Source of the DNA: Spirochaetota bacterium
GTDB lineage: Bacteria; Spirochaetota; Spirochaetia; Treponematales; Rectinemataceae
Direction: 5' to 3'
Length of the DNA: 8,872 nt
Assembly (NCBI GenBank): GCA_023421875.1
Contig: JAEZSM010000072.1
Coordinates: forward strand, 1-8,872
The number at the start of each line of letters is the position of its first letter. Position 1 is the first letter of the stretch. The notes under the pieces were generated by a model, which saw nothing but the letters and a program-made list of their open reading frames with translations, was not told the DNA's origin and did not search any database. Made by a program: the position numbers and the translations under genes. Of this stretch, positions 1 through 5,984 are shown piece after piece.

Positions 1-381
1 CTCCTGGAATGGTACCGCGCGCTTCTTGCCCTGCGCCGCCAAAAAGCCGCGCTGCGCCGCGGCTCCCTCCACTTCATCGAAGGCCCCAAAGGCCTTTTTG
101 CCTGGGAACGGTCCCTGGGCGTCAAACTCGCAGCCCACGCCTTTGCCGCAGGCAGCGAAGCGGTCGAGGACAAAAAATCCGTCGCCCGCGAGCTTGCGCG
201 GAATTCTTCCGGATCGATTAGGGTCTTTCTAAATTTCCGTTCCAAGCCACTTACTATCCACCTCGATGTTCCCCTGACCATACTGCTCTCCACTAAGCGA
301 AATATCGGTGATTCAATTAATCCGGGTTCTCTGATGCTCGAAGCTTCCGAAGCCCTGATCGGCGAAGTCTCAAGCCAGTGA
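1..381 (+). CDS. GH13 alpha-glucosidase-type glycoside hydrolase, C-terminal fragment (5' end outside window)
   Basis: Frame 1 is open from the first base to a TGA at 379-381 and gives 126 residues. It begins LLEWYRALLALRRQKAALRRGS, the helix that follows the TIM barrel in oligo-1,6-glucosidase, alpha-glucosidase and trehalose-6-phosphate hydrolase enzymes (compare YRRLIALRRENPALRYGS). A short beta-sandwich follows, with a VFLNF strand (usually VLNF), a LLSTKRN segment (usually LLSNYG) and a closing LMLEASEAL segment (usually LRPYEALV). The family cleaves alpha-glucosidic bonds in the cytoplasm. The catalytic Asp/Glu/Asp residues lie in the missing N-terminal part, so substrate cannot be assigned. 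About 30 Ala/Glu-rich residues between the LFAWER strand and VFLNF look like an insertion relative to usual members. The family call is fairly firm; the exact enzyme is not. Confidence 0.8.
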   Translation, partial: LLEWYRALLALRRQKAALRRGSLHFIEGPKGLFAWERSLGVKLAAHAFAAGSEAVEDKKSVARELARNSSGSIRVFLNFRSKPLTIHLDVPLTILLSTKRNIGDSINPGSLMLEASEALIGEVSSQ

Positions 382-420
382 GACATTCTCAGTTGGCTTT
401 TTGCCGCCACTGGGTAACTT

Positions 421-449
421 TTGCCTGGAAGCGTAGTTTTAGCTATTTT
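421..449 (+). promoter_or_regulatory. Weak candidate sigma-70 promoter for ftsH
   Basis: TTGCCT at 421-426 and TATTTT at 444-449 are separated by 17 bp; each matches consensus at four of six bases. An AT-rich stretch (TATATAG, 451-457) continues downstream. This is the best candidate in the leader but remains tentative, because read-through from the upstream gene is also possible. Confidence 0.3.
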
Positions 450-517
450 CTATATAGCAAGCTGCGCTTGACCGGCAGCGAAGCGCGATCCGAGGCGGAA
501 TGCTCGGTAACTGCGCC

Positions 518-523
518 AAGGAG
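518..523 (+). promoter_or_regulatory. Shine-Dalgarno of ftsH, supports the GTG start
   Basis: AAGGAG ends 7 nt before the GTG at 531. No other start with comparable spacing exists nearby, and the next Met (residue 33) lies after the first membrane helix, so this site decides the non-ATG start. Confidence 0.8.
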
Positions 524-530
524 ATAATTC

Positions 531-2369
531 GTGAAAATTGAAGAAAACCCAAAAAAACCTCTCTTTTACTATTACGGCATTGTTCTGCTCGTAGTCCTGG
601 TGCTCAATGCCTTTATTTTTCCGTCCATGGCCGAAAGCCGTATCGTACAGACCGATTACAAAAGTTTCTTGTCCCAGGTTGAATCTGGCTCAGTTCGTTC
701 GGTGCAGATCGACACTGCGCAGATTCGATATACGGCTTTGGATTCGGCAGGTAACGAAGTCATCTACAATACTGGAAAAGTGGACGATCCTGGGCTCGTC
801 GATAGGTTGTACGCCGCCGGAGTGGAATTCAGCCAAGTAATTCCTAAGCAAAATTCACCCTTGCTGTCCCTACTGAATTGGATTCTTCCCCTGGCCTTGT
901 TTATTGGCATAGGGCAACTCATGGCCAATAGAATGGGAGGCAAGCTGGGTGGCATGGGCAACGCCATGGCCTTCGGTTCGAGCAAGGCTAAAATCTATGT
1001 TGAAGCCCAGACAGGAAAATCCTTCGCCGACGTAGCGGGTGCCGACGAGGCCAAGGAAGCATTGCAGGAGATCGTCGAGTTCCTACACAATCCAGAAAAA
1101 TACAAGGAAATAGGAGCCTTGGTTCCCAAGGGGGCCCTTCTGGTAGGACCTCCGGGGACGGGTAAAACCCTCTTGGCCAAGGCTGTGGCCGGCGAGTCCA
1201 AAGTCCCCTTCTTTTCCATTTCCGGATCCGAGTTTGTCGAGATGTTCGTGGGCATGGGCGCGGCCAGAGTGAGGGATCTCTTTAAGCAGGCTAAGGAAAA
1301 AGCGCCCTGCATCGTATTTATCGACGAGATCGACACTATCGGAAAATCGCGCAACTCCGGTATGTACGGCGGCAACGACGAGCGGGAGCAGACCCTCAAC
1401 CAGCTTCTCACGGAAATGGACGGTTTCGAAGCCGACAAAGGCGTCGTCATCCTCGCAGCCACCAACAGGCCCGAAACCCTGGATAAGGCGCTGTTGCGCC
1501 CCGGCCGCTTCGACCGACGCATCCCCGTCGAGCTCCCAGACTTGGCGGGTAGAGAGGCTATACTCAAGGTCCATGCCAAAAAAGTGAAGATGGGTGGAGG
1601 TATCGACCTCAACGCCATAGCTAGGGCAACCTCCGGCGCTTCCGGCGCCGATCTGGCTAACATCATCAATGAAGCAGCCTTGCACGCGGTCAAAATGGGA
1701 CGCAACGAGATCAACCAGATCGATCTGGAAGAATCGGTGGAAGTCGTGATCGCCGGCTATCAGCGCAAGAACGCCGTCATCTCAGCCAAGGACAAGCAGA
1801 TCATCGCTTACCACGAGATAGGACATGCCCTGGTTGCCGCCAAGCAGAAGGACTCGGCGCCAGTTCATAAAATCACCATTGTCCCCAGAACCTCCGGAGC
1901 CCTGGGTTATACCATGCAGGTAGACCAGGTGGAGCAGCTTTTACTGTCCAAGGAGCAGGCTCTGGACAAGATTTCTGTACTCATGGGGGGCAGGGCTGCC
2001 GAGCAGCTGGTTTTCGGCACTATCACCACTGGCGCTTCCAACGACATAGAGCAGGCTACAAAAATGGCCAGGGCTATGGTTACCCGCTTCGGCATGAGCG
2101 ATGTCTTCGGGATGATGGCCCTGGAAACAGTCAACAATCCCTACCTCGGAACCGATTCCACGCTCATGGTCTCTCCCGCCACCGCTGCCAAGATCGACGA
2201 TGAAGTGCTTAAGATCATCCAGTCCTGTTTTGACCGCGCAACCACCATTTTGAAGGACAACAAGGAGAAAATGAACGAGCTCACCCAATGCCTCCTCAAA
2301 AAGGAAACCATGACCGGCGAGGAGTTCATGCAGGTGCTCAACTGTGCGGAGGAATGCGAAAAGTGCTGA
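531..2369 (+). CDS. ftsH: ATP-dependent zinc metalloprotease FtsH
   Basis: This 612-residue protein is a membrane-anchored hexameric AAA+ protease that degrades misassembled membrane proteins and some soluble regulators at the inner face of the cytoplasmic membrane. The order is: TM helix about 11-31, extracytoplasmic domain 32-110, TM helix about 111-131, AAA+ domain, then M41 peptidase domain. Visible motifs are Walker A GPPGTGKT (206-213), pore loop FVG (239-241), Walker B IVFIDEID (261-268), the RPGRFDR arginine fingers (R323, R326), zinc site HEIGH (428-432) and the third zinc ligand D505 in GASND. All are intact. The HEIGH variant, with Ile for the usual Ala, and the N-terminal KKPLFYYYG resemble FtsH paralogues I associate with Firmicutes, so this could be a second or specialised copy; that is inference. 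The protein ends in three cysteines (605, 609, 612). No operon partner is evident. Confidence 0.97.
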   Translation: MKIEENPKKPLFYYYGIVLLVVLVLNAFIFPSMAESRIVQTDYKSFLSQVESGSVRSVQIDTAQIRYTALDSAGNEVIYNTGKVDDPGLVDRLYAAGVEFSQVIPKQNSPLLSLLNWILPLALFIGIGQLMANRMGGKLGGMGNAMAFGSSKAKIYVEAQTGKSFADVAGADEAKEALQEIVEFLHNPEKYKEIGALVPKGALLVGPPGTGKTLLAKAVAGESKVPFFSISGSEFVEMFVGMGAARVRDLFKQAKEKAPCIVFIDEIDTIGKSRNSGMYGGNDEREQTLNQLLTEMDGFEADKGVVILAATNRPETLDKALLRPGRFDRRIPVELPDLAGREAILKVHAKKVKMGGGIDLNAIARATSGASGADLANIINEAALHAVKMGRNEINQIDLEESVEVVIAGYQRKNAVISAKDKQIIAYHEIGHALVAAKQKDSAPVHKITIVPRTSGALGYTMQVDQVEQLLLSKEQALDKISVLMGGRAAEQLVFGTITTGASNDIEQATKMARAMVTRFGMSDVFGMMALETVNNPYLGTDSTLMVSPATAAKIDDEVLKIIQSCFDRATTILKDNKEKMNELTQCLLKKETMTGEEFMQVLNCAEECEKC

Positions 2370-2432
2370 CATAGTTGCCGCCGCGCGCGGTCGAATGTTC
2401 TCGTCACTCCTCGTTACTTTTTCCAAATTTTC

Positions 2433-2460
2433 TTGACAGTATATAAAAGTATTCTAGAAT
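2433..2460 (+). promoter_or_regulatory. Near-consensus sigma-70 promoter of the lipoprotein gene
   Basis: A perfect TTGACA -35 (2433-2438) and a TAGAAT -10 (2455-2460, five of six) are separated by 16 bp, with an AT-rich UP-like stretch upstream (about 2414-2432). Transcription would start near 2466-2468, giving a leader of only about 25 nt that carries the GAGGAGG ribosome-binding site at 2479-2485. This is the strongest promoter in the window and implies that the lipoprotein is expressed independently of ftsH. Confidence 0.8.
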
Positions 2461-2491
2461 TAAGGATGAAAAAGTATCGAGGAGGATTAGG

Positions 2492-3319
2492 ATGAAAAAA
2501 CGTGCTGTCCTTCGTATTCTTGGTCTATTTCTTGTCTTTGTTTTTTTCAGTTGCGATTTAGGAGGAGATAGTACTTCACTTGATAGTGATGAAGCCAAGA
2601 CTCTTTATCTGGCAGCATCCGAGGCACTCTACGATGAGGTTGATCCTTTAGGTGAGAATTCTGATAAAGGATTTTTATCTAAGGCCCCAGTTACAGAGAA
2701 TATCTTACATAATTTACTTTCTGTTTCGGCAAATGGAGTAACCATGTCCGGAACAGTGACTGGCACTATTACAACCGAAATGCCGACGTCTTTTCCCCCA
2801 GAAACCCCTGGTCCATTTAAGAACTCAATTGATATTACTATGAACATTGAAGGTACAATGGATGAAGTAGACGTACCTGATCCTAATAATTCGTCTAATA
2901 CTTATACTGTTTCTGGTTCTATAGTACACTATATGCATATGGTCATGGACATGACTATGACGATGGATGCTGAAAGTTACGCAATTACGCCTGATGGAAC
3001 ACTTGATCTAGATATTAAGCACACAAGTACGTTGACTGTGGTAAAAAGCGATGGAACTAAGGCGACATTTAAACTGAATTTCGAAGACAAACCGGCAACA
3101 ATTGATCTTGGAATTCTGGGCCCAGGTAGTCAAATGCCAAATGGTGCTAATTCCTACCAAAAGACAGCAAAATTGTATACGTATGACGAGAATGGAAAAC
3201 TAATGACCGAAGCGGATGTTTCTATAATGGATGTCCCCTGGATGATGGGTAATCTCATGGGAGGCGGAGCGCCTCAAGGCGGCGGCGAAGCCCCCCCACC
3301 ACCTCCACCGGGACCTTAA
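2492..3319 (+). CDS. Secreted lipoprotein of unknown function with Met-striped strand and Gly/Pro tail
   Basis: This 275-residue protein starts at an ATG 6 nt after a strong GAGGAGG. The signal peptide is KKR plus a Leu/Val/Phe-rich core, ending in F-F-S-C with the lipidated cysteine at 21. The loose lipobox is typical of spirochaetes. The mature part is acidic and Ser/Thr-rich, and it reads as beta strands alternating with DG/NG turns (83-245). Residues 148-158 have Met at every second position. The tail has Gly-rich runs and then six prolines (268-273). I recognise no domain and assign no function; it is presumably exported and membrane-anchored. Third codon positions are clearly more A/T-rich than in ftsH or recJ, which could mean transfer or relaxed codon bias. 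The gene has its own promoter and is followed by an inverted repeat. Confidence 0.85.
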   Translation: MKKRAVLRILGLFLVFVFFSCDLGGDSTSLDSDEAKTLYLAASEALYDEVDPLGENSDKGFLSKAPVTENILHNLLSVSANGVTMSGTVTGTITTEMPTSFPPETPGPFKNSIDITMNIEGTMDEVDVPDPNNSSNTYTVSGSIVHYMHMVMDMTMTMDAESYAITPDGTLDLDIKHTSTLTVVKSDGTKATFKLNFEDKPATIDLGILGPGSQMPNGANSYQKTAKLYTYDENGKLMTEADVSIMDVPWMMGNLMGGGAPQGGGEAPPPPPPGP

Positions 3320-3377
3320 TGCAATAGTTCCGTATTTAAAAATTTGTCTCAGGAATTGATTGGAATTCATACTTCTT

Positions 3378-3408
3378 GAGGGTCTGTGGTATACTGCCAC
3401 AGACCCTC
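3378..3408 (+). repeat. Perfect 12-bp inverted repeat between lipoprotein gene and cls
   Basis: GAGGGTCTGTGG (3378-3389) is exactly complementary to CCACAGACCCTC (3397-3408), around a 7-nt centre. As RNA it would form a stable hairpin, but it is followed by TGATTTATTAAT rather than a T-run, so it is a poor intrinsic terminator on either strand. Alternatives are a Rho-independent terminator with a degenerate tail, an mRNA-stabilising hairpin for the lipoprotein transcript, or a protein-binding operator. Confidence 0.6.
3387..3395 (+). promoter_or_regulatory. Extended -10 promoter element for cls, in the centre of the inverted repeat
   Basis: TGGTATACT matches the extended -10 form TGnTATAAT at all but one base, with the hexamer at 3390-3395. 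No good -35 hexamer lies 16-18 bp upstream, which is tolerated for extended -10 promoters. Transcription would start near 3402, leaving a leader of about 60 nt before cls. The element sits inside a symmetric 12-bp dyad, as expected if a repressor occludes it, but no regulator is present in the window. Confidence 0.4.
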
Positions 3409-3462
3409 TGATTTATTAATACAGATAATGTAAATTTCAGAGGTCATACTTTAGAGTTTTAC

Positions 3463-5013
3463 ATGAAGAAATTTGTACAAATATTGTCGCGCCGATCGAC
3501 GGCGGTATTTTTTTCTCTTGTAGCGCAGCTCGGCGTATTAGTTGCAGTTTTAGTGGCATTTTCCGGCTCCTTCTATTTGTTTTCGGCCGCCAGTCTCGCC
3601 CTGAGCTTTATCGTCGTCATCTGGATTCTCAACGATTCTAAAAACCCTGCCTTCAAGCTCGCCTGGATCATCCTCATTCTGGTTTTTCCCATCTTCGGGG
3701 GAATCTTTTACTTGCTGTTCGGAAGAAACCGGCTCGATAACCGGATGCGCAAAAAGCTGGCCAAGGCCGCAGCCTTTGTGGCCGATCATGCCCGTAGCGA
3801 TGGCAGAGAATCGGAAACTGGGGATACCATGCAAGCCCTTGAAGCCCTTGATCCGAACGCTGCCCTCCAGGCCCGCTATATCAGCAAAGTTTCGCGGACA
3901 ATGCTTTCCCGCTGCAGCGATACGGTATACCTGAGTTCGGGAGAGGCGGCTTTTGCGGCGATTCTCCAGGAACTCGAAGCGGCGCGGCACTACATTTTCC
4001 TTGAATTTTTCATCATAGCGGAAGATGGGATGTGGGCTGCCATTCTGGAGATCTTGGAGCGAAAAGCTGCCGCCGGTCTGGATGTGCGGGTCATGTACGA
4101 CGATTTCGGTTCCATGGGCCGTCTACCAAGAGACTATTGTAAGATTCTGGAGTCGAAAGGGATTCGCTGCGCCGTGTTCAATCCCTTCAAGCCGATTCTC
4201 TCATCGACGCACAATCACAGGGATCATCGTAAGATTCTCGTGATCGACGGCAAGACTGCTTTTACCGGCGGCATCAACCTGGCTGACGAATACATCAATA
4301 AGCTCGAGCGCTTCGGGCACTGGAAAGACAATGCCCTTATGATAAAGGGTGAAGCGGTGGAAAGCTTTAGCCAAATGTTCCTGCGCCTCTGGAACTATGC
4401 CGCCTCGGATCGCTCCGTGATGCCAAAGGATCCTGATGGGAAATCGCAGTATTCGATTCCCGGCGACGGCTTCGTTTTGCCCTTCGAAGACAATCCTCTG
4501 GATGATGAAACCGTGGGGGTTAACGTCTATTTAAACGTAATAATGAAGGCCAAGCGGTTTCTATTCATTACGACACCCTATCTCATCATCGACGAGGGGC
4601 TCTCGGGCGCCCTCTGTCTTGCCGCCAAGAGCGGGGTTGATGTGCGTATCATAACTCCGGGGGTACCGGACAAATGGTATGTGCATGCAGTAACCAGGGC
4701 CAACTATCGGGCTCTGCTCAAATCGGGCGTGCGGGTTTTCGAATACAGTCCTGGATTTATTCATTCAAAAAGTTTTCTCGCCGATGATGCCGTGGGCACG
4801 ATCGGTACAATAAATCTGGACTTCAGAAGCTTTTATCTCCACTTCGAATGCGGTGTATGGCTGTATGGCTGTAAGAGCCTGGAATCTATGAAAAATGATT
4901 TTTTATCAAGCCAGAATCTGTGCAGGGAAGTGAAAATTTCCGAACTCGAACAAGAAAAATTGTACCGCAAAGCCTCTGGGTGGCTGCTTAAAGTTTTTTC
5001 TCCGCTTTTCTGA
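3463..5013 (+). CDS. cls: Cardiolipin synthase (phospholipase D superfamily)
   Basis: This enzyme joins two phosphatidylglycerol molecules into cardiolipin plus glycerol at the cytoplasmic membrane. The 516-residue length is usual for ClsA-type enzymes. Hydrophobic segments span about 14-34, 36-56 and 66-86, with the PLDNc signature ILNDSKNPAFKLAWI and FPIFGGIFYLLFGRN. Two complete HxKxxxxD catalytic motifs are visible: H255-K257-D262, followed by the usual TGGINLADEY, and H434-K436-D441, followed by GTINLDFRSF. The ATG start has only a weak AGAG (3453-3456) upstream, but no other in-frame start codon exists before it, so it is kept; translation may be inefficient. The gene stands alone, between an inverted-repeat promoter region and a second inverted repeat. 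The activity could also include related phosphatidyl transfer reactions, but the architecture is that of standard cardiolipin synthase. Confidence 0.95.
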   Translation: MKKFVQILSRRSTAVFFSLVAQLGVLVAVLVAFSGSFYLFSAASLALSFIVVIWILNDSKNPAFKLAWIILILVFPIFGGIFYLLFGRNRLDNRMRKKLAKAAAFVADHARSDGRESETGDTMQALEALDPNAALQARYISKVSRTMLSRCSDTVYLSSGEAAFAAILQELEAARHYIFLEFFIIAEDGMWAAILEILERKAAAGLDVRVMYDDFGSMGRLPRDYCKILESKGIRCAVFNPFKPILSSTHNHRDHRKILVIDGKTAFTGGINLADEYINKLERFGHWKDNALMIKGEAVESFSQMFLRLWNYAASDRSVMPKDPDGKSQYSIPGDGFVLPFEDNPLDDETVGVNVYLNVIMKAKRFLFITTPYLIIDEGLSGALCLAAKSGVDVRIITPGVPDKWYVHAVTRANYRALLKSGVRVFEYSPGFIHSKSFLADDAVGTIGTINLDFRSFYLHFECGVWLYGCKSLESMKNDFLSSQNLCREVKISELEQEKLYRKASGWLLKVFSPLF

Positions 5014-5029
5014 ATCTCAATACAGAATA

Positions 5030-5074
5030 GACAGGACTATCGTCTCGGCGGAGCGGTGGGGCGATAGTCCTGTC
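5030..5074. terminator. 13-bp inverted repeat between convergent cls and CBS genes, possible bidirectional terminator
   Basis: GACAGGACTATCG (5030-5042) is exactly complementary to CGATAGTCCTGTC (5062-5074), with a GC-rich 19-nt loop. It lies between the ends of two converging genes, where a shared terminator is expected. Neither side has a T-run, so termination would be atypical or Rho-assisted. A second small stem, CTGAGC (5102-5107) with GCTCAG (5115-5120), overlaps the stop of the CBS gene. Confidence 0.45.
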
Positions 5075-5116
5075 GGCAGTTGGTCGCGTAGCGGCTATAC
5101 CCTGAGCAGTGGGCGC

Positions 5117-5575
5117 TCAGATGGCTCCAGGAATCGTCCTTTCCATCTGGCCGATCTCGAAGGCCTGGGAAGAGATAATGTGTCCCTGCTCTTCGATGTA
5201 GGTTTTTACGACATCGCCGATGGAGACTACGCCCACCAGCTCATCGCCGTTTTTGACAGGCAGGTGCCTGAACTTGCGGGCTGTCATGACCTTGAGGCAG
5301 TCTTCGATTGAGGTAGAGGGCTCCACGAACCAGGGATCAGGGGTCATTATTTCCTTGACCTTGGTCAAGTCACAGCTGCGGCCTTTGATAATTATTTTCC
5401 TTGCCAGGTCCCGCTCGGAGAATATGCCTGCGAGTTTTCCGCTTTCATTCAGAACGAGGATCGCTCCGATATTCTTCTCGCTCATTTTGACCAGGGCGTC
5501 AACGACCAGGGTTTCGATACCGACACTGACGATTTCACTGCCCTTTGCGTTGAGAATATCTTGTACCTTTTTCAT
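5117..5575 (-). CDS. Stand-alone two-CBS-domain protein
   Basis: This 152-residue cytoplasmic protein consists almost entirely of a tandem CBS pair (a Bateman module), about 9-60 and 76-128. Each domain carries the nucleotide-contacting S-x-x-D pattern: SERD at 53-56 in GIFSERDLARKI and SIGD at 118-121 in GVVSIGDVVK. The FRHLPV strand (102-107) is also typical. Such modules bind adenine nucleotides (AMP, ATP, NADH or SAM in various proteins) and sense energy or redox state, often resembling Hrp1-type proteins. No effector domain is attached, so its partner and ligand are unknown. The ATG has a strong AAAGGAGG (5584-5591) 8 nt upstream. It is monocistronic: a strong terminator separates it from the tRNA genes, and it has its own promoter. 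The C-terminal tail, about 129-152, is unassigned. Confidence 0.92.
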   Translation of the reverse strand: MKKVQDILNAKGSEIVSVGIETLVVDALVKMSEKNIGAILVLNESGKLAGIFSERDLARKIIIKGRSCDLTKVKEIMTPDPWFVEPSTSIEDCLKVMTARKFRHLPVKNGDELVGVVSIGDVVKTYIEEQGHIISSQAFEIGQMERTIPGAI

Positions 5576-5606
5576 TGCAACTGCCTCCTTTACCGCTATC
5601 TGTACG

Positions 5607-5635
5607 ATTGTATGACGAATATTAATAATTTACAA
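5607..5635 (-). promoter_or_regulatory. Candidate promoter of the CBS-domain gene
   Basis: On the minus strand TTGTAA (5635-5630) and TACAAT (5612-5607) are 17 bp apart, with the start site about 25 nt before the ribosome-binding site. A second possible promoter further upstream has TTGACT (5662-5657) and TAATAT (5640-5635) with 16 bp between them. The stretch is AT-rich and lies between the tRNA terminator and the gene, where a promoter is required. Which of the two is used cannot be told from sequence. Confidence 0.5.
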
Positions 5636-5700
5636 TATTACGCGGTCGAAAGCTATAGTCAAGCTGAAAATTATTAGTATCGGCGTGGGCGGTGGTGAAT

Positions 5701-5730
5701 AAAAAAACCGCGGTCTTTTTTAGACCGCGG
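5701..5730 (-). terminator. Intrinsic terminator of the tRNA unit
   Basis: A perfect 9-bp GC-rich stem, CCGCGGTCT (5708-5716) with AGACCGCGG (5722-5730), has a 5-nt loop. On the minus strand it is followed directly by seven Ts (complement of 5707-5701). It lies 10 nt past the end of tRNA-Glu. This is a textbook Rho-independent terminator reading right to left; the plus-strand side has no T-run. Confidence 0.9.
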
Positions 5731-5740
5731 CATGCTCTAA

Positions 5741-5812
5741 TAGCCCCTAGGGGAGTCGAACCCCTCTTTAAAGATTGAGAATCTTTTGTCCTAACCGATA
5801 GACGAAGGGGCC
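5741..5812 (-). tRNA. tRNA-Glu (anticodon CUC)
   Basis: The 72-nt gene folds into a full cloverleaf on the minus strand. The acceptor is GGCCCCT/AGGGGCT, with a terminal G1-U72 wobble. The D-stem is GTCT/GGAC, the anticodon stem is AAAGA/TCTTT with loop TTCTCAA, the variable loop is AAAG, and the T-arm is AGGGG-TTCGACT-CCCCT. Bases 34-36 are CTC, reading GAG. The discriminator is A and CCA is not encoded (TTA follows), so it must be added by CCA-adding enzyme. Relative to the more general UUC isoacceptor, this one reads only the G-ending codon. It is probably co-transcribed with the upstream tRNA-Gln. Confidence 0.93.
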
Positions 5813-5813
5813 T

Positions 5814-5950
5814 CGTGAAGGAAAAAACTCTCGAGAAAAGTTTTTTCCTTCACGTACGAGTTTTTGCTGGAAGCAAAAACTCGTCGAACCTCTTTTCAAA
5901 TAGAAAAATTCTCGTGGATACCGAAGTTTTTGCTCGAGGCAAAAACTCGT
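5814..5950. repeat. Tandem palindromic repeats between the two tRNA genes
   Basis: Four inverted repeats lie almost end to end. A is a perfect 16-bp stem (5814-5829/5839-5854, 9-nt loop). B is a perfect 13-bp stem (5856-5868/5872-5884, 3-nt loop). A weak 5-bp stem, TTTTC/GAAAA, lies at 5893-5907. C is a perfect 9-bp stem (5925-5933/5939-5947, 5-nt loop). B and C share AGTTTTTGCT and GCAAAAACTCGTCG, and the weak copy keeps AAAAATTCTCGTGG, so these three look like diverged copies of one unit. Their centres are 30-36 bp apart. Stem A ends 1 nt before the 5' end of tRNA-Glu. They could be REP-like repeats or tRNA-precursor processing signals. Confidence 0.75.
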
Positions 5951-5984
5951 CGTTGTCTATGTAAAAGAGCCAGAAAGCTGGTAG

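Larger units (their letters stand above)
382..530 (+). other. Leader between the glucosidase and ftsH, with small hairpins
   Basis: This 149-bp gap has no plausible gene. It holds two short inverted repeats: GCGCTT (464-469) with AAGCGC (481-486), and CCGAG (490-494) with CTCGG (503-507). The second lies just ahead of the ftsH ribosome-binding site. No stem is followed by a T-run, so I see no intrinsic terminator for the glucosidase gene; co-transcription or Rho-dependent ending is possible. Whether the hairpins regulate ftsH is inference only. Confidence 0.35.

Noticed and set aside
1083..1685. Second antisense open frame of 200 codons opposite ftsH
   Set aside because: Same reason: it overlaps conserved coding sequence, lacks a ribosome-binding site and shows no domain.
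995..1714. 239-codon open frame antisense to ftsH
   Set aside because: It lies wholly opposite the conserved AAA+ domain, has no recognisable protein features and is explained by codon bias of ftsH on the other strand.
2381..2390. CCGCGCGCGG palindrome after ftsH as a terminator
   Set aside because: It is self-complementary but has no loop and no following T-run, so it cannot act as an ordinary intrinsic terminator; it may be chance in GC-rich DNA.
1941..2426. 161-codon minus-strand open frame over the 3' end of ftsH
   Set aside because: It is the shadow of the FtsH peptidase domain; the frame has low-complexity composition and no start signal.
3550..3990. 146-codon minus-strand open frame opposite cls
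   Set aside because: It is antisense to the conserved N-terminal part of cardiolipin synthase with no independent evidence for a gene.
5814..5950. CRISPR array suggested by repeats at roughly even spacing
   Set aside because: The units are themselves palindromes lying almost end to end, they diverge from each other, there are no unique spacers of constant length between identical repeats, and no cas genes are nearby.
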